Assembly: GCF_032854445.1 (NCBI RefSeq)
Contig: NC_088307.1
Coordinates: 11,346,001-11,410,000 of the forward strand
Direction: 5' to 3'
Length of the DNA stretch: 64,000 nt
DNA from: Liolophura sinensis
Taxonomy: Eukaryota; Mollusca; Polyplacophora; Chitonida; Chitonidae
Both the position numbers and the translations under genes were made by a program. Numbering within the stretch: position 1 is the first letter of the stretch; every line of letters begins with the position of its first letter. Positions 11,401 through 23,000 of the stretch are shown piece after piece. The notes under the pieces are model-generated. The model made no database searches, was not told the origin of the DNA, and saw only the letters and a list, made by a program, of their open reading frames with translations.

Positions 11401-14400
11401 AATTATAAAGTTTAAATAATCATCAAAATCAATCAGATATGACTAACACAGGGAGCTTTTGACACGTTCCTGTTATACGCTGACTAATATGCGAAACAGA
11501 ATAAATTAAGCAAAAACAGACTATGTAGATGAAACTGATTACTATTTAAGAACATAGACGTACATATAAAACGTCCTGAATCAACGTAAAGAAGAATTTA
11601 TGGCTCCAGTCCTTGAACAGTCTCCAGTCATTCAATTCAACTGCCTTCCACAATGAGTGTTTGATGATATTTTCAATGACTGTGTAATGGTTAAAGGATT
11701 TCTCTTGGGATGACTCTGGGATTCGAACACACGTCTCCACATTTGAAGTCCTGCACTTTTTCAGTTAAGCAGAGGGTAAATTCCCACTAGCTACCGCTAG
11801 TAAAAGCACTTGAAACCTCTTGCTATTAGACCAATGTAATGGCTAAAGGATGAGTTCAAATGTCCACACCAAATGTCCAGCACTCTACAAATTGACCGGA
11901 AGATAAACTCCCATCGGCTACTTCTAGTAGATCCCGCACTGGAAAAGAACTCCTGTTAAAGATAGGGTTTCTTTGTGTCACACTGGAATTTAAACTCAGA
12001 TCTCCATATCCAATGTGCAGCACTCGGCCAAATTATCAAAGGGTATTGCTAGTAGAACAACTGTAAAATTGCTTCAGTCACATTGTATTCGAGGCACTTG
12101 TTAACTGCAGCCATCACCACTGCGTCTGCAAATTACGTTGAATAAATTGAAACAAAAAAATCCTACAGCTGGGGAGTTTCTGGTCCCAGATGAATTGTAG
12201 TTTAATTCTCTTTCATTGTTTTAGGTACAAACAAATATATATTATACAAATATATATAAATACAAATATTAATGAGATTGCTTTGTGAGAGTTGTATATT
12301 CAAGTTTTGTGGGTATAAAAACAGGGAAACATATTGTATGTGGGAGTTCACCAGAACATGCCTGTAAAGTCTGTCTCGTATTACATATGTAACATATCAC
12401 ATTAACTTGGAGAAGCACATCTGTGAAAGTATACTAGATTTGAAATCATTGAACTGTGAACAAAACATGAACAATGAATTGACTCACAAAACTTAAAATC
12501 ATTTCCAAAAGAAAAAGTCAAAGGAAACTTAAGTTCATTACCGATTTGTTCTCATCAATCTGATTGATCCAATTTCTTCTAATTGATCCAATTTCTTCTG
12601 ATTGATCCAGTTTCTTCTGATTGATTCAATTTCTTCTGATCGATCCAATTTCTATTGATCGATCCAATTTTTTGGCATCCTGGGTAATTTGATCTTCCTG
12701 GTTAGAATTCTTGAGAAAGTGGTTACCTCTGATCAAACAATGCTCACAGACCCAAGTCGCCGGACTATGTGATATCAAGCCTCTTTTCCTTGGTTGAGTA
12801 AGCTAGCTGGGGTATACAGTGTACGACAAGTCACCATCAGGTCACCCAAATTCTGAGACTGGGCAAGGATTTGTTGCTTCCTGCAGTGTCACATTTCACT
12901 GGGCATTTGCATACATACTATATTTCTGGAGTGGCTCTAGGGCAAGCCTTTTGCATGGTCAAGGAAGCAAATTAAATGGCCATGAAGAGGCCATATCGGG
13001 AACAGCTATTACTGTGTGTTAAATAATGTAGGTGAATAATATATGAGAATTTCATGCCTTGTTTCTGTTGTACATTTTATAATTTATATACATTTCTTTT
13101 GTGTGACTAAAGCTGGTGGCGGGAAGACTGAGAGAAACCACCATTATGATTTAATATTCCATCTTTGATATATACTTAGAAAATCGGCTGCTAAACCGTT
13201 ATTCAAAATGTCTAGACAGTGGTAGGTGTATGAGATGCTGAGTGATATCTTATCATCATCAAAGCGTTGTTGTCTGTAGACTTTCCAGTGATGGCGACAG
13301 TCTAACATTTGGTCCAATCAGAAAAGTGTTTTGCCATCGGCAATTAAATGATTTATTTGATTGGTGTTTTACGCCGTTCTCAATAATTTTTCACTTATAC
13401 GACGGCGGCCAGCATTATGGTGAGAGGAAACCGGGCAGAGCCCGGGGGAAACCCACGGCCATCCGCAGGTTGCTGACAGATCTTACCACGTACGGCCGGA
13501 GAGGAAGCCAGCATGAGCTGGACTTGAACTCACAGTGACCGCATTGATCGGCAATTAAATGATGTTCCCATCAAACTAAATTTCCGATAAGTTTGACAGT
13601 CCGGCATGGGCTTGACCAACATTGGCAAATGTAAACTTAAAGTTGGGCGACAGGATGACATTGTGCGAACACCAAGCCAATTCATGTGTAATCGACAGAA
13701 TAATGCTCTGTCATCATTATATACAGCCGACGAAGTCAAACAAAATCAGCAAAGATAGTGTTAGGCCACCACTAGCGACTACCTATTTGGAGTTGTGAGT
13801 AGCATTGAAAATCGGGCCAATGCGGTCAAATTGTACGTGGTAGAAAAGCGACATTCGTATGGTGTATCGACATCGGACTAACGTTGGTCAACCGATGGCG
13901 ACGCTTGCCACCGTAACCTGTTTTCTGTTTTTGTATATGAATCAAGCACTGCTATTTTAAGTTGTATATGACTCCGACGACTAGCTATTTTGCGTTCTTG
14001 CAAATCAGGAGCCTTGCTATTTGGTGGTCCTATACATTTTACATTCTTGTAAGTCAATGGAATTAACTGCTATTCTGTGTTCTTGCAAATCAGGAGAACC
14101 GACTGGAGTGAAGATGGATGCCCACTTGAAGACAGCTGACGGTGGAGTCCTCCCCCCTCCATGTGAGTATATATATATATAAATAATTTGTTAAATTTAA
14201 AGGAAGGTTTGTTGTCTGAGTGATGCTAGAATGTTTTCGGTTATTGCAGCAGATTATTCTGTTAAATGTAACACACATATTCTATTAATTCAAGATATAA
14301 GATTATATTAGATTAGCAGGAGATTGGATTAAATATGACTCAGTATTATCTTGTACTATCAGACCTCACTCAGACAGTATAGGCTGTCTTGTTAAATTAA

Positions 14401-17400
14401 CAGATTGGTTTTTTTTAGTATAGGTCACAGGCAGAACTTTGAGGAGACATTTATACATACACTATTTAACGCAGGCCTATTAACAATAATCTCCGTGGTC
14501 AAGGGGGTTAGCGCGCCAGCGCGGCACAATGACCCAAGAGCCTCTCACCAGTGCCGTCGCGGTGAGTCCAAGTCCAGCTCATGCTGGCTTCCTCTCTGGT
14601 CATACGTGCGGAGGTCTTGCAGCAATCTCCGGGTGGTCGTGGGTTTCCCCCGGGCTCTGCCCGATTTCCTCCCACCATAATGCTGTCCGCAGTCGTATAA
14701 GTGAAATATTCTTGAGTACTGCGTAAACCACAAATCGACTAAGTAAATTAATAAATTAACAATAATAGTGTACCGGTATATTAATAACGGCTATTAATCT
14801 GTTAAATTAACGGAGAGACTCTTATCTGAGTGGTGCTAGAATGTACTCTGTAATTGCAGTAGATTATTCTGTTAAATATAACACTCATATTCTATTAATT
14901 CAGCATAACCATTCTATTAGACTAACAGGATATTATGTTGAATGTGACACAATATTGTGTTATATTAACAGAATACATTCTAGCATCACTCAGACAACAG
15001 ACTTTCTGTTAAATTAAACATATTATTTTGAATTCAAACAGCTTTATTAGCTGTACCTTCAACCAAGCATGTCTTCAATATAAAGACTTTAAATTTTGTT
15101 TTTTTTTGTTCTTGTTTTTTTTTTCTAAGCAATAGGAAGTGGTTTTATTTTTCACATATTTCTCCACGTACATGTATATGTGTTTAGCTTGTAATGATAT
15201 AACACTTTTCTTACGAAACTCAAACATCTTATTAGTTTATTTACTATTTTACTAGTATGTGTCATAAAATCTTCTTCCAACAGCTTTATTAATCTCCTGA
15301 CATATATATTACATGAGATTATATTTATGGATATTACTTATATGTGTTTAACATGTAAATACATAAAGTCTTAACATGAAACGACATAAATGTCTTACCG
15401 TAACATGTAGACAAAAAATCGGTAATAAATTCACCTGCACATACACACGAGATTACTTATGGACGAACCGTTTGTTACAGATGTTCCAAGAGGTAACAAA
15501 AAACACATCGAATGTAATATCTGTAACAGTGGTAAGCCTGATGAGTCAAACTTCAACTGTTTAGCCCAGAGAACTGCCAACTGGAAGACAACCTGGAAGA
15601 GAAACTGTACAGGCCGCTGCATTACCAAGACAAATTTTATCTATTCCGATGGTAAATATGCTATCTTCTAGTAGTGATTGAATGACTGATGGCTTGGTGG
15701 ATTGATAAATGGTTGTATTAATTGATTTCAGGTTATGTCTCATTTTGTTTACGTACCTGATTTATTTATTTATTCATTTATTTCTTATTTATTTATTTAT
15801 GTATTTATTTATTTATTTGATTAGAGTTTAACACCAAACTCAAGAATTTCTCGTATAAACGAAAACGTCAATCATGGTTATGGTTGGAGGAAAACCGAAG
15901 AGCCTGAAGTGAAACGCCGTCTTTCGTTACAAATTTAACACTAATCCAGTTGTGTTCATTTCAGGATAATATATTTATTTGAATGGTGTTTTACGCCGTA
16001 CTCAACAATATTTCACTTATACGACGGCAGCCAGCATTACTCTCTTAAATACATCTCTTTGTACAAATTTGCAGATCCACAATGACATGTGTATTGATTG
16101 GTATACACATGTATGCACAAGTCAGGGTGGGTGTGTTACATGAATTACACAATTTGTGTACTTCTGGTACACAAAATTATGTGGATTTGCAATTTTGCCA
16201 CAACCGTGTGTACCACTAGTACACAGTAGTTTATAGAGAGTATGGTGGGAGGAAACCGCGCAGATCCCAGGGGAAACCCATGACCATCCGCAGGATAATA
16301 TAACACTTTTTTCTGTTTCAGATTATCTGTAACTCCAAATTCTGGATAGTACAATCATTCATTTCTGGTTTGCCGGCAACCTACATGTAAATGATGTACT
16401 GGTTTCCTGCCCTTTAAGATGTTCATTCTTTTCTTTCAGTTGAAGTGTTCCGAGAGTGCACAGATACCTGGTACAAGTTCCCGCTACCTTTCCCTCCAGA
16501 CGGTTGTTACGAGTGGTACGGGGATACGGTTTGTCTGTGCAATTATGATCTGTGCAATTCAAGCCCCCTAGGTAAGTTGTTTTGTTACGTGGATACTGTG
16601 CGTGTGTTCAGTTATGGTCTATGCAACTTAGGCCCCTAGGTTAGTTCTTACCAGGATACCGTGCGTGTGTTCAATTATGATGTGTGCAACTCAGGCTCCG
16701 TAGGTAAGTTCTTACGGGGATACCGTGTGTCTGTCTGTTCAGTTAACAGTTCAGTTCTGTACGTTATTACGAGTTTTTGTGACCGTTTACTCCTCTTCCC
16801 GAATGACTCAGGTTGATAATGTTTTCTTTAAGCTAGCGTTGCCTTGATATTTTAGAATACACGCATGCGCAACTGCATGTGCACTATGTCTCGTTCACAA
16901 AGTGTTTAGCTCTAGTACACAATGTGAAGCGCAGATGTTCAATCCGTTGAAGTAATAGGCGTATAGACCGGCAGCTATTATCACGGCTTAAGCCATGGTG
17001 TTAGGTGGCTACAATCTGAATATTTACAGAAACAGAATAAAACCCCGACGGAGGTAAGCCGACAAGAGGTAGTATGTCATCGGTTACGGGGGACCATTTG
17101 CAAATTATCACACTGACGTGGTTGCGCTGGTTTTACCATCTGTGCTGTAAGTCCTGTATTATATGTTTAGGATAATATGGTACTCAAGATAAACGCTTGA
17201 GAACCGGGTACAAACTCTTATATACTTTAATTCGGTAAACTCCTTTGTCTTTCCTTTGTGGGCGCCGAACTTTAAATTGCTTTCTGCACGTGTTGTCATG
17301 AATACATGCACCACAGAAGCAGTTGGCACGTGCAAATCAAAGCGAAAGAGTTTCGAACAAGGATGGCACAACAAGGTTTTCCGTAATTAACTGCAGGCCT

Positions 17401-17576
17401 GCTCTTATTATTGATTTATTATTATTGACGTGTATTTCTTCTTTTTTTATTCAGGTAAACACAACGGCTTACCTTTAGATGCTCATCTCCTGACAAAAGA
17501 TGGAGATTCTGGTGCTACCATGGCTCAGTTGTCGACTTATCTCTTGTTCGTTCCAATGGTGCTCTACCGTCTCTGA
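8434..17576 (+). CDS. GPI-anchored protein with two Ly6/uPAR three-finger domains
   Basis: Seven coding exons: 8434-8500, 9226-9420, 10625-10756, 14094-14162, 15481-15651, 16440-16571 and 17455-17576. They splice GT-AG, all in phase 1, to 295 aa. Exon 1 encodes a signal peptide. A Thr-rich linker (25-33) leads to Ly6 domain 1 (C40-N127) and domain 2 (C166-N251). Each domain has ten cysteines in the CxxC...CxC...CN order, and there are N-glycosylation sequons at N53 and N69. The C-terminus has a small-residue stretch (DGDSGA, 271-276) and a hydrophobic tail, as expected for a GPI anchor. The two domain modules (exons 2-4 and 5-7) have matching layouts, exons 3 and 6 are both 132 nt, and each module ends in a DAHL motif, so the gene grew by internal duplication. 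Ligand and role cannot be told; Ly6 proteins act in adhesion, receptor modulation and innate immunity. Confidence 0.88.
8905..9032 (+). repeat. SINE-A 3' fragment in Ly6 intron 1
   Basis: This contains the GGGCTCTGCCC...CCACCATAATGCTGGCC core end, TATAAGTGAAATAT, and the TACGGCGTAAAACAC tail with AAAT repeats. The tRNA-like head is missing. Confidence 0.75.
9615..9836. mobile_element. MITE-1 copy (inverted-repeat element)
   Basis: The ends are inverted. Each arm carries the palindrome CTGTTAAATTTAACAG followed by AAAG and a stretch ending in the gatgc / gcatc pair. The outer edge ends TTTTTTGAGTGT. Related copies lie at 14181-14420, 14793-15030 and 24960-25217, with a right-arm fragment at 58105-58187. 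No coding capacity. Confidence 0.75.
11690..12070 (-). repeat. Three degenerate tandem tRNA-like units
   Basis: About 130-bp units repeat the series ggcta..tctagta, tRNA B-box-like TTCGAA or TTTAAA stretches, and atgtgcagcactc. On the minus strand the third unit reads GGCCGAGTGCTGC...GGAGATCTGAGTT, like a Ser/Leu-type tRNA. Decay rules out functional tRNAs. Confidence 0.5.
12545..12675. repeat. 19-bp minisatellite, about 6 units
   Basis: The unit is close to TTCTTCTGATTGATCCAAT, repeated with point differences. Confidence 0.8.
13344..13548 (-). repeat. SINE-A copy, head truncated
   Basis: This starts with TTTGATTGGTGTTTTACGCC, runs through the core (CCGGGCAGAGCCCGGGGGAA) and stops in the B-box-like CTTGAACTCACAGTGACCGC. 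Confidence 0.85.
14181..14420. mobile_element. MITE-1 copy next to a splice donor
   Basis: Same inverted-repeat family as 9615-9836. It begins about 18 bases after the exon 4 donor of the Ly6 gene (14163), separated only by a short TA run. The arms are diverged. Confidence 0.7.
14492..14757 (+). repeat. SINE-A copy, near full length
   Basis: The tRNA-like head carries GGTTAGCGCGCCAGCGC. B-box-like GTGAGTCCAAGTCCAGC, the core and the tail GTGAAATATTCTTGAGTAC follow. Confidence 0.85.
14793..15030. mobile_element. MITE-1 copy
   Basis: Inverted arms run from TTAATCTGTTAAATTAACGG to ACTTTCTGTTAAATTAAAC. The gatgc-like gtgctagaatg and its complement cattctagcatc lie inward. Confidence 0.75.
15759..15910 (-). 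repeat. Diverged SINE-A fragment
   Basis: A long TTTA-type tail leads into a decayed version of the SINE-A 3' region (gagtttaacaccaaactcaag). Confidence 0.55.
15966..16294 (-). repeat. SINE-A copy split by a 201-bp insertion
   Basis: The element reads normally to CCAGCATTA (16039) and resumes at TATGGTGGGAGGAAACC (16241). The break falls inside the conserved CAGCATTATGGTGGG motif. Confidence 0.85.
16040..16240. mobile_element. TA-flanked MITE nested in a SINE
   Basis: The 201-bp insert starts CTCTCTTAAATAC and ends with the complement of CTCTCTATAAACTAC. It is bounded by a TA on each side (16038-16039 and 16241-16242), which is a single TA in intact SINE copies. Inner segments (AAATTTGCAGATCCACA against AAATTGCAAATCCACA) are also inverted. 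TA duplication fits Tc1/mariner-mobilised elements. Confidence 0.82.
16522..16735 (+). repeat. Tandem copies of Ly6 exon 6 end plus donor
   Basis: The 3' end of Ly6 exon 6 with its GTAAGT donor (from GGATAC at 16522) is repeated with starts at 16591, 16654 and 16718 (periods 69, 63 and 64). The second copy has a GTTAGT donor and the third GTAAGT (16703). Copies keep TGTGCAA(T/C) stretches but carry frame changes, so they look like intronic debris, not alternative exons. Confidence 0.8.
16950..17155 (+). repeat. Interspersed repeat X1, copy in Ly6 intron 6
   Basis: This shares the series gccatggtg-tag, aataaaaccc-gacggaggtaa, gttacggggGACCATTTGC, TTATCACACTG and gctgtaagtcc with copies near 33.75-34.06, 46.65-46.97 and, reversed, 38.69-38.95 and 43.57-44.05 kb. 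Confidence 0.6.
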
Positions 17577-17837
17577 TACGACCAAGTTGGCCGCTATCAT
17601 AAAATCAGTCCAATCATTTACTCAATGAAGAAAGGAACTGATGAAAGAAAGTGTGAATTTTTTTTTTTTGTTCGCCTTGAACGTCCTGTGCGACCACCGT
17701 TCCTAGTCGTATAATTTTGGACGAATTATTCGGACTATACAGCTGCTACACCGACCTTGAAAGTGTTTGGATGACCTTGAAAGTAACTGTGTGACACCTG
17801 TTTTGTGACACCTGTCGTGACATGTCCTGATTGTTTT

Positions 17838-17975
17838 TGAGTGAGTGAATGAGTGCTTGGGGGTTAACGTTCGTACTTAACAATTTTTCTGTCCGATTAT
17901 GACGAGGGGGTCCTTAGAGTGTATGTAATGTGTCTCTTTGTTGCAGGACGGATTTCCACCGCTCTTTTGCCTGCT
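17838..17975 (-). repeat. SINE-B 3' fragment
   Basis: This contains gagtgcttgggggttaacg, caatttttctgtc and caggacggatttccaccgc, the 3' half of SINE-B in reverse. Confidence 0.75.
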
Positions 17976-18979
17976 TCAGAAAATCGCAAAATTAACCAAT
18001 TACTGTGGGGAAATATTAAGAAAATATCAAACACAACATACATCCTTTCTAAGACGCTACTAAAATTAATATGTATACATGTAACGTTTATTTCGCAACA
18101 TTTCCTACATAGATATATATGCATATATAATAACATTGTGATAATATATATATATATACATATATACACATTCACTCCAAATATTCACGTTTAATTTCAA
18201 AATTAACATATGGCATAAAATTACTTCAATGATTTATCTTTATCAAACAAAGACTACAAGTAGCTATTACTAAAACGGATAGAGGTTCACTATATGTCCG
18301 CGTATTACTGTTCAATCATTATCAATTACAGCTAAATATTCCATAGTAAAATATTAGACAAGAGCTCAAGTCTAGGCGATGTCGATGCAGTTTTTCTTAA
18401 CAGAAGGTAAGCGAAGTTTTTCTTGCCTTTCCCTTTATTTTGCCTACTGGTACCTAATTCTTATAATTTTTGGACATCGTTTTTGTTCTTATTAATAAAT
18501 ACGCAGGTATAATTGCAACAGAAATGCGTAGTTTCTCTTTTCTCACATTGTTAGTCCATCTAATGAACAACATATCAATATCTTTACTTTTCCAAAAAAA
18601 ATCCTGGAGAGAAATAGAATTATTAGCTTCAGCACTACTGTATTATCCGCGCTAAAAATTAGATGAATTACGGTACATCAGCACGATATGGCTGGAGTAT
18701 TGCCGAAGCGACGTTAACCAACGATTATCCATTTACATTTATTCGGTGTAATGTTAATCCGCCTTCAGTTTTAACGCAAAATATGATGGTCAAATTTGTC
18801 CTTATGAAATACATGTTCCCATTCCTCTTGCTATGTTTATACACTTAAATTTGGCTGAATAAATGAAGTCACGTGCGCAGAAGACGCGTGACCTATTTTA
18901 TATACATGCTTTGTTGAAATGATTGTTGTCCTTGGCGGTTGGGTTTCATAGAAAGCAAACAGGTATCTTGTGTCCAAAT
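17976..18979. other. AT-rich stretch, no gene seen
   Basis: A TA/CA microsatellite lies at about 18140-18170. Short frames at 18470-18850 have no support. Confidence 0.4.
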
Positions 18980-19178
18980 GTCAATTATTTATTTATTGAT
19001 TTGATTGGCGTTTTACGCCCTACTCAACAATATTTCACTTATACGCCGGAAATACACGACCATCCGCAGGTTGCGGCCTGACCTCTCCAAGTACGGCCGG
19101 AGAGGAAGCCAGCGTGAGCTTGACTTGAACTCAAAGCGAGTGCATTCGTGGCTGACCACTTCGGTCACGCAGCAGCGC
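18980..19178 (-). repeat. SINE-A copy with internal deletion
   Basis: The tail motif and TCACTTATACG join directly to CACGACCATCCGCAGG, so about 50 bases of core are missing. A run of 14 C follows at about 19177-19190. Confidence 0.75.
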
Positions 19179-19769
19179 CCCCCCCCCCCCCAACCCAATC
19201 CCAATTAGGATGGTACACTTATGTACGTACTATTTTCAGATGGACGAATGTTTATATCATTATAAATCGCCCTCATATAAACGCGGCTTCTGCCATCTTG
19301 GCTAGTTTAGCAAACCATACATAACGGTATCATCACGTGATTAACTTTGACGTAATAGTCCTTTTTGCATTGTTGTCATGGTGATCACATGTAGGTAAAG
19401 TATACCATTGTATATATTTGACGATACCCCCTATTCTACACATAACTGACATACTTAGTCACTACTGAGGCAAAATTCCTATAATTTCAGACGTGAGGCG
19501 TTGCAGGCCTCTACGAGTATACATCTTACGTGAATTTACGCCCTCGTATAGGTTTACAAAATGCTTCGGCACATGGAACATAGTCATGCGAAAATGTATC
19601 CAAATTACGAGCTAAGAAAATGACACCTAGACTTTAGACACATACATTGACAGCTTGTGTTCGGTGTAGGTAAGCCCTATAACGAACCCGGGACTGGTCA
19701 TGCCTAAAACTTCACGGTAGGCCCACTGTCTCGCTTGTCAGCACTGAGAGTTTAGAGCCCGGAAACATG

Positions 19770-19935
19770 ACTGGTTGGCCCGGTGTCAGTATAACGTGAC
19801 TGGGCGGAGTGTCATGCCTGGTGTCCTCGACATGATACTTTGGTGTCGGCAGCAATTTGGCGACACGGACTCGCCCTAGGGATTCATCATGAACAAGAGG
19901 ATGAATGGTGGCAAATGGCACATGACATTGGCTGT
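19770..19935 (+). repeat. SINE-C copy
   Basis: This carries TTGGCCCGGTGTCAGTATAA, GTGACTGGGCGGAGTGTCAT, the cctcgacatgatact motif and GGCAGCAATTTGGCG. It is shared with 20606-20760 and 41938-42065. Confidence 0.65.
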
Positions 19936-20059
19936 TCCCTGTCAGGAGTTTGCTCTTCAATGTATCGCTTCCTTTCTATTCACAGTGATAGCTAGTGGCT
20001 GTTTGTATATAGATGGACAATTGTTTTCATACTGATTGAAAAGAAAAATTAATGTTATT

Positions 20060-23000
20060 TTATACAAAAAGGTTGTGTTGGACAAAAAGACCTATAATGA
20101 GCGATAAAATGAATGGCGGCAAACGACACATGGTATTGGGTGAATGATTTTCACCCTCAGGGGTTTCCCCTGTAGAATCCCACAGATGTTCATCAAGCTC
20201 TTTGTCTGATGGCTCACCTGAAAAGAAAAACAAACAAAAAAAGACCCTGGAGACATAACAAAGATGCGAATGGCTAGGTCAAATACATTGTCGTGCCTTG
20301 AAAACGCATAACGGAAGATGGTGACATTTTTATACAACTGCGGTAGCCTATAATTGAGGCAAAAAATATTGAGACAAACACAACACTTGTGAGCCGTAAA
20401 GAAGTATTCCCGGTATGTATTGATTTGTTTGATTAGTGTTCTACGCCATACTCAAGGTTATTTCACTTATATGATGAGCTGGATTTGAACTCACATCGAT
20501 CCCATCAGCGAGTGACCTCTGAATAATTGTGCTGTGCAAGAGCGCTAATCCACAGACCTATATTCTGTTCAAGGCAATTTTCTCTGTTTTCATTTAATAA
20601 TAAATGCAGACCTGGTTGGCCTGGTGTCAGTATAATGTGACTGGGTGGGGTGGCATGTCATGGACTCACCCTGCCACAGGAAGGTACAGACTATGTACAC
20701 ACACTGAATAACTCATCGTCGTCATCTGATTGAAAAAGTCTGAAGTACGGCGTAAAACCCCAAGCATACATACGTACATGTACAACGTAAAACCCCAAGC
20801 ATACATACGTGCATGTACAACGTAAAACCCCAAGCATACATACGTACATGTACAACGTAAAACCCCAAGCATACATACGTACATGTACAACGTAAAACCC
20901 CAAGCATACATACGTACATGTACAACGTAAAACCCCAAGCATACATAGGTACATGTACAACGTAAAACCCCAAGCATACATACGTACATGTACAACGTAA
21001 AACCCCAAGCATACATACGCACATGTACAACGTAAAACCCCAAGCATACATACGCACATGTACAACGTAAAACCCCAAGCATACATACGCACATGTACAA
21101 CGTAAAACCCCAAGCATACATACGCACATGTACAACGTAAAACCCCAAGCATACATACGTACATGTACAACGTAAAACCCCAAGCATACATACGTACATG
21201 TACAACGTAAAACCCCAAGCATACATACGTACATGTACATCACCCCAAGTACTCACCCATGGCATCTCCGTTACAGAGTTCCGTACTACAGAGGCACCAC
21301 GTGTCCAAATAGTAGCGGTAACAGCCGTCTTCGGCCAGCGGTTTGGGTAGCTGAGGGAACAACTCCGTGCAGCCGCGGTACGTCGCTACAGAGGGGGTCG
21401 AGGGGAGGGAGAAGAAGAATGATTAGTGATGAAACTATGCTTGATTTTTTATCTCCGCCACTACACAAGGAGGCTATGATTTTTCCCTTGTTTATTTTTG
21501 TCTATCTCTCTGTCTGTTTGTTTGAAACTTTACGGGGAAAAATATGCAGGAACTTTTCTAAACGATTATATACAGTTGACAGATGTAGAGTAATCTCCCT
21601 TCCTCCGTCATACGGCAATCTATGTACATTTAGCTGACGTCAGATTTGTTTACTTTATTGACATTTTACAATATAGTTACTCCTGCTTCTACTTTCTTTC
21701 TTTTTTTATTTCACTGGTGTTTTTCGCCACACTAAGAATTTTTCACTTATACAACGGCGGACAGCTTTATGGTGGGAGGAAACCCACGACCATCCGCAGG
21801 TTGCTGCGAGTTCCACGTACGACCGGAGAGGAAGCCAACATGAGCTGGACTTGAACTCACAGCGTCCTCATTAATGGGTGGTTCATTGGGCTGTGTTGGC
21901 GTGTGCGCGTCTACTTTGCCCTCTGATCGTATACTTAGTCCCTGAGTAGAGAACATGTTTTCTATATTTATCCTCCAACCGGGTAGAGAACATGTTTTCG
22001 ATATTGACCCTCTCACCGTATACTTAGTGCCCGGGCAGAGAACATGTTTTCTATATAGACCCTCTCACCGTATACTTAGTGCCCGGGTAGAGAACATGTT
22101 TTCGATATTGACCCTCTCACCGTATACTTAGTGCCCGGGTAGAGAACATGTTTTCTATATTGACCCTCTCACCGTATACTTAGTGCCCGGGTAGAGAGCA
22201 TGTTTTCTATATTGACCCTCTCACTGTATACTTAATCCCTTATTAGCGAACCTGGTTTCCTTACAAGCCCGTTCACAGTATATAGACTCAGTAAGGAGTA
22301 TATTTTTGATAGAGCGTGTTGTGCTAGCGTGTTTCACCTCTCTCGCGTGTTGGCCACCCCCACCCCTTCCCCCACTCTCCAGTATATTTAATGCCTGGAC
22401 AGAAAACGTATATTGCCCCCTCCCTCCGGTATACCTACTGCCCATTTGGTAGACTTGTTCTCTATGTTGCCCCCGCCCCCCCGTATACTGACTATCCGGG
22501 TAGAGCACGTGTTTTCTTACTTACTGCCCAAGTTGAGGAAGTGTTTTTTGTACTGCACCCTATCCCCACTCAGGTATACTTACTGCCCGGATAGAACGCG
22601 TGTTTTCTATACTACCCCCCCTCCCCCGCCCCCGTATACTTACTGCCCGGGTAGAGCACATGTTTTCTATATTGCTCCCTCCAATGTACTTACTGCCCAA
22701 GTTGAGGAAGTGTTTTCTATACTGCACCCCATCCCCACTCCGGTATACTTACTGCCCGGGTAGAACGCGTGTTTTCTGTTTTGCGCCCCACCCCTCCGGT
22801 ACACTTACTGCCCGAGTAGAGGACGAGTTTTCTAGCCCCCCCCCCCCCCCCCCACCATTCGGTATACTTACTGCCAGGGTAGAGAATGTTTGTTCTGATG
22901 AAGCACTTCTCCGTACAGTTAGCCTTCCACGTGGTGGGGTAGTTCACGGATGAGTTACCCAGACAGTTGACGTTAGGCTCCTTAGGGTCCCCGCTGTTAC

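Larger units (their letters stand above)
10757..14093 (+). other. Ly6 intron 3: diverged repeat DNA
   Basis: From 10790 to 11110 there are recurring short motifs of the GGGCCAATGTTGGCCC kind, suggesting an old inverted or satellite element. 11690-12070 is a tRNA-like tandem, 12545-12675 a 19-bp array and 13344-13548 a SINE-A. No further exon is needed or seen. Confidence 0.45.

Noticed and set aside
16591-16735. Alternative Ly6 exons downstream of exon 6
   Set aside because: The repeated exon ends lack an acceptor of their own and contain changes that spoil the reading frame and cysteine pattern.
20666-21265. Three overlapping minus-strand open frames of 173-199 codons
   Set aside because: They are the three frames of a 35-bp array without stop codons, and the spliced Ly6 exon ends just beside it.
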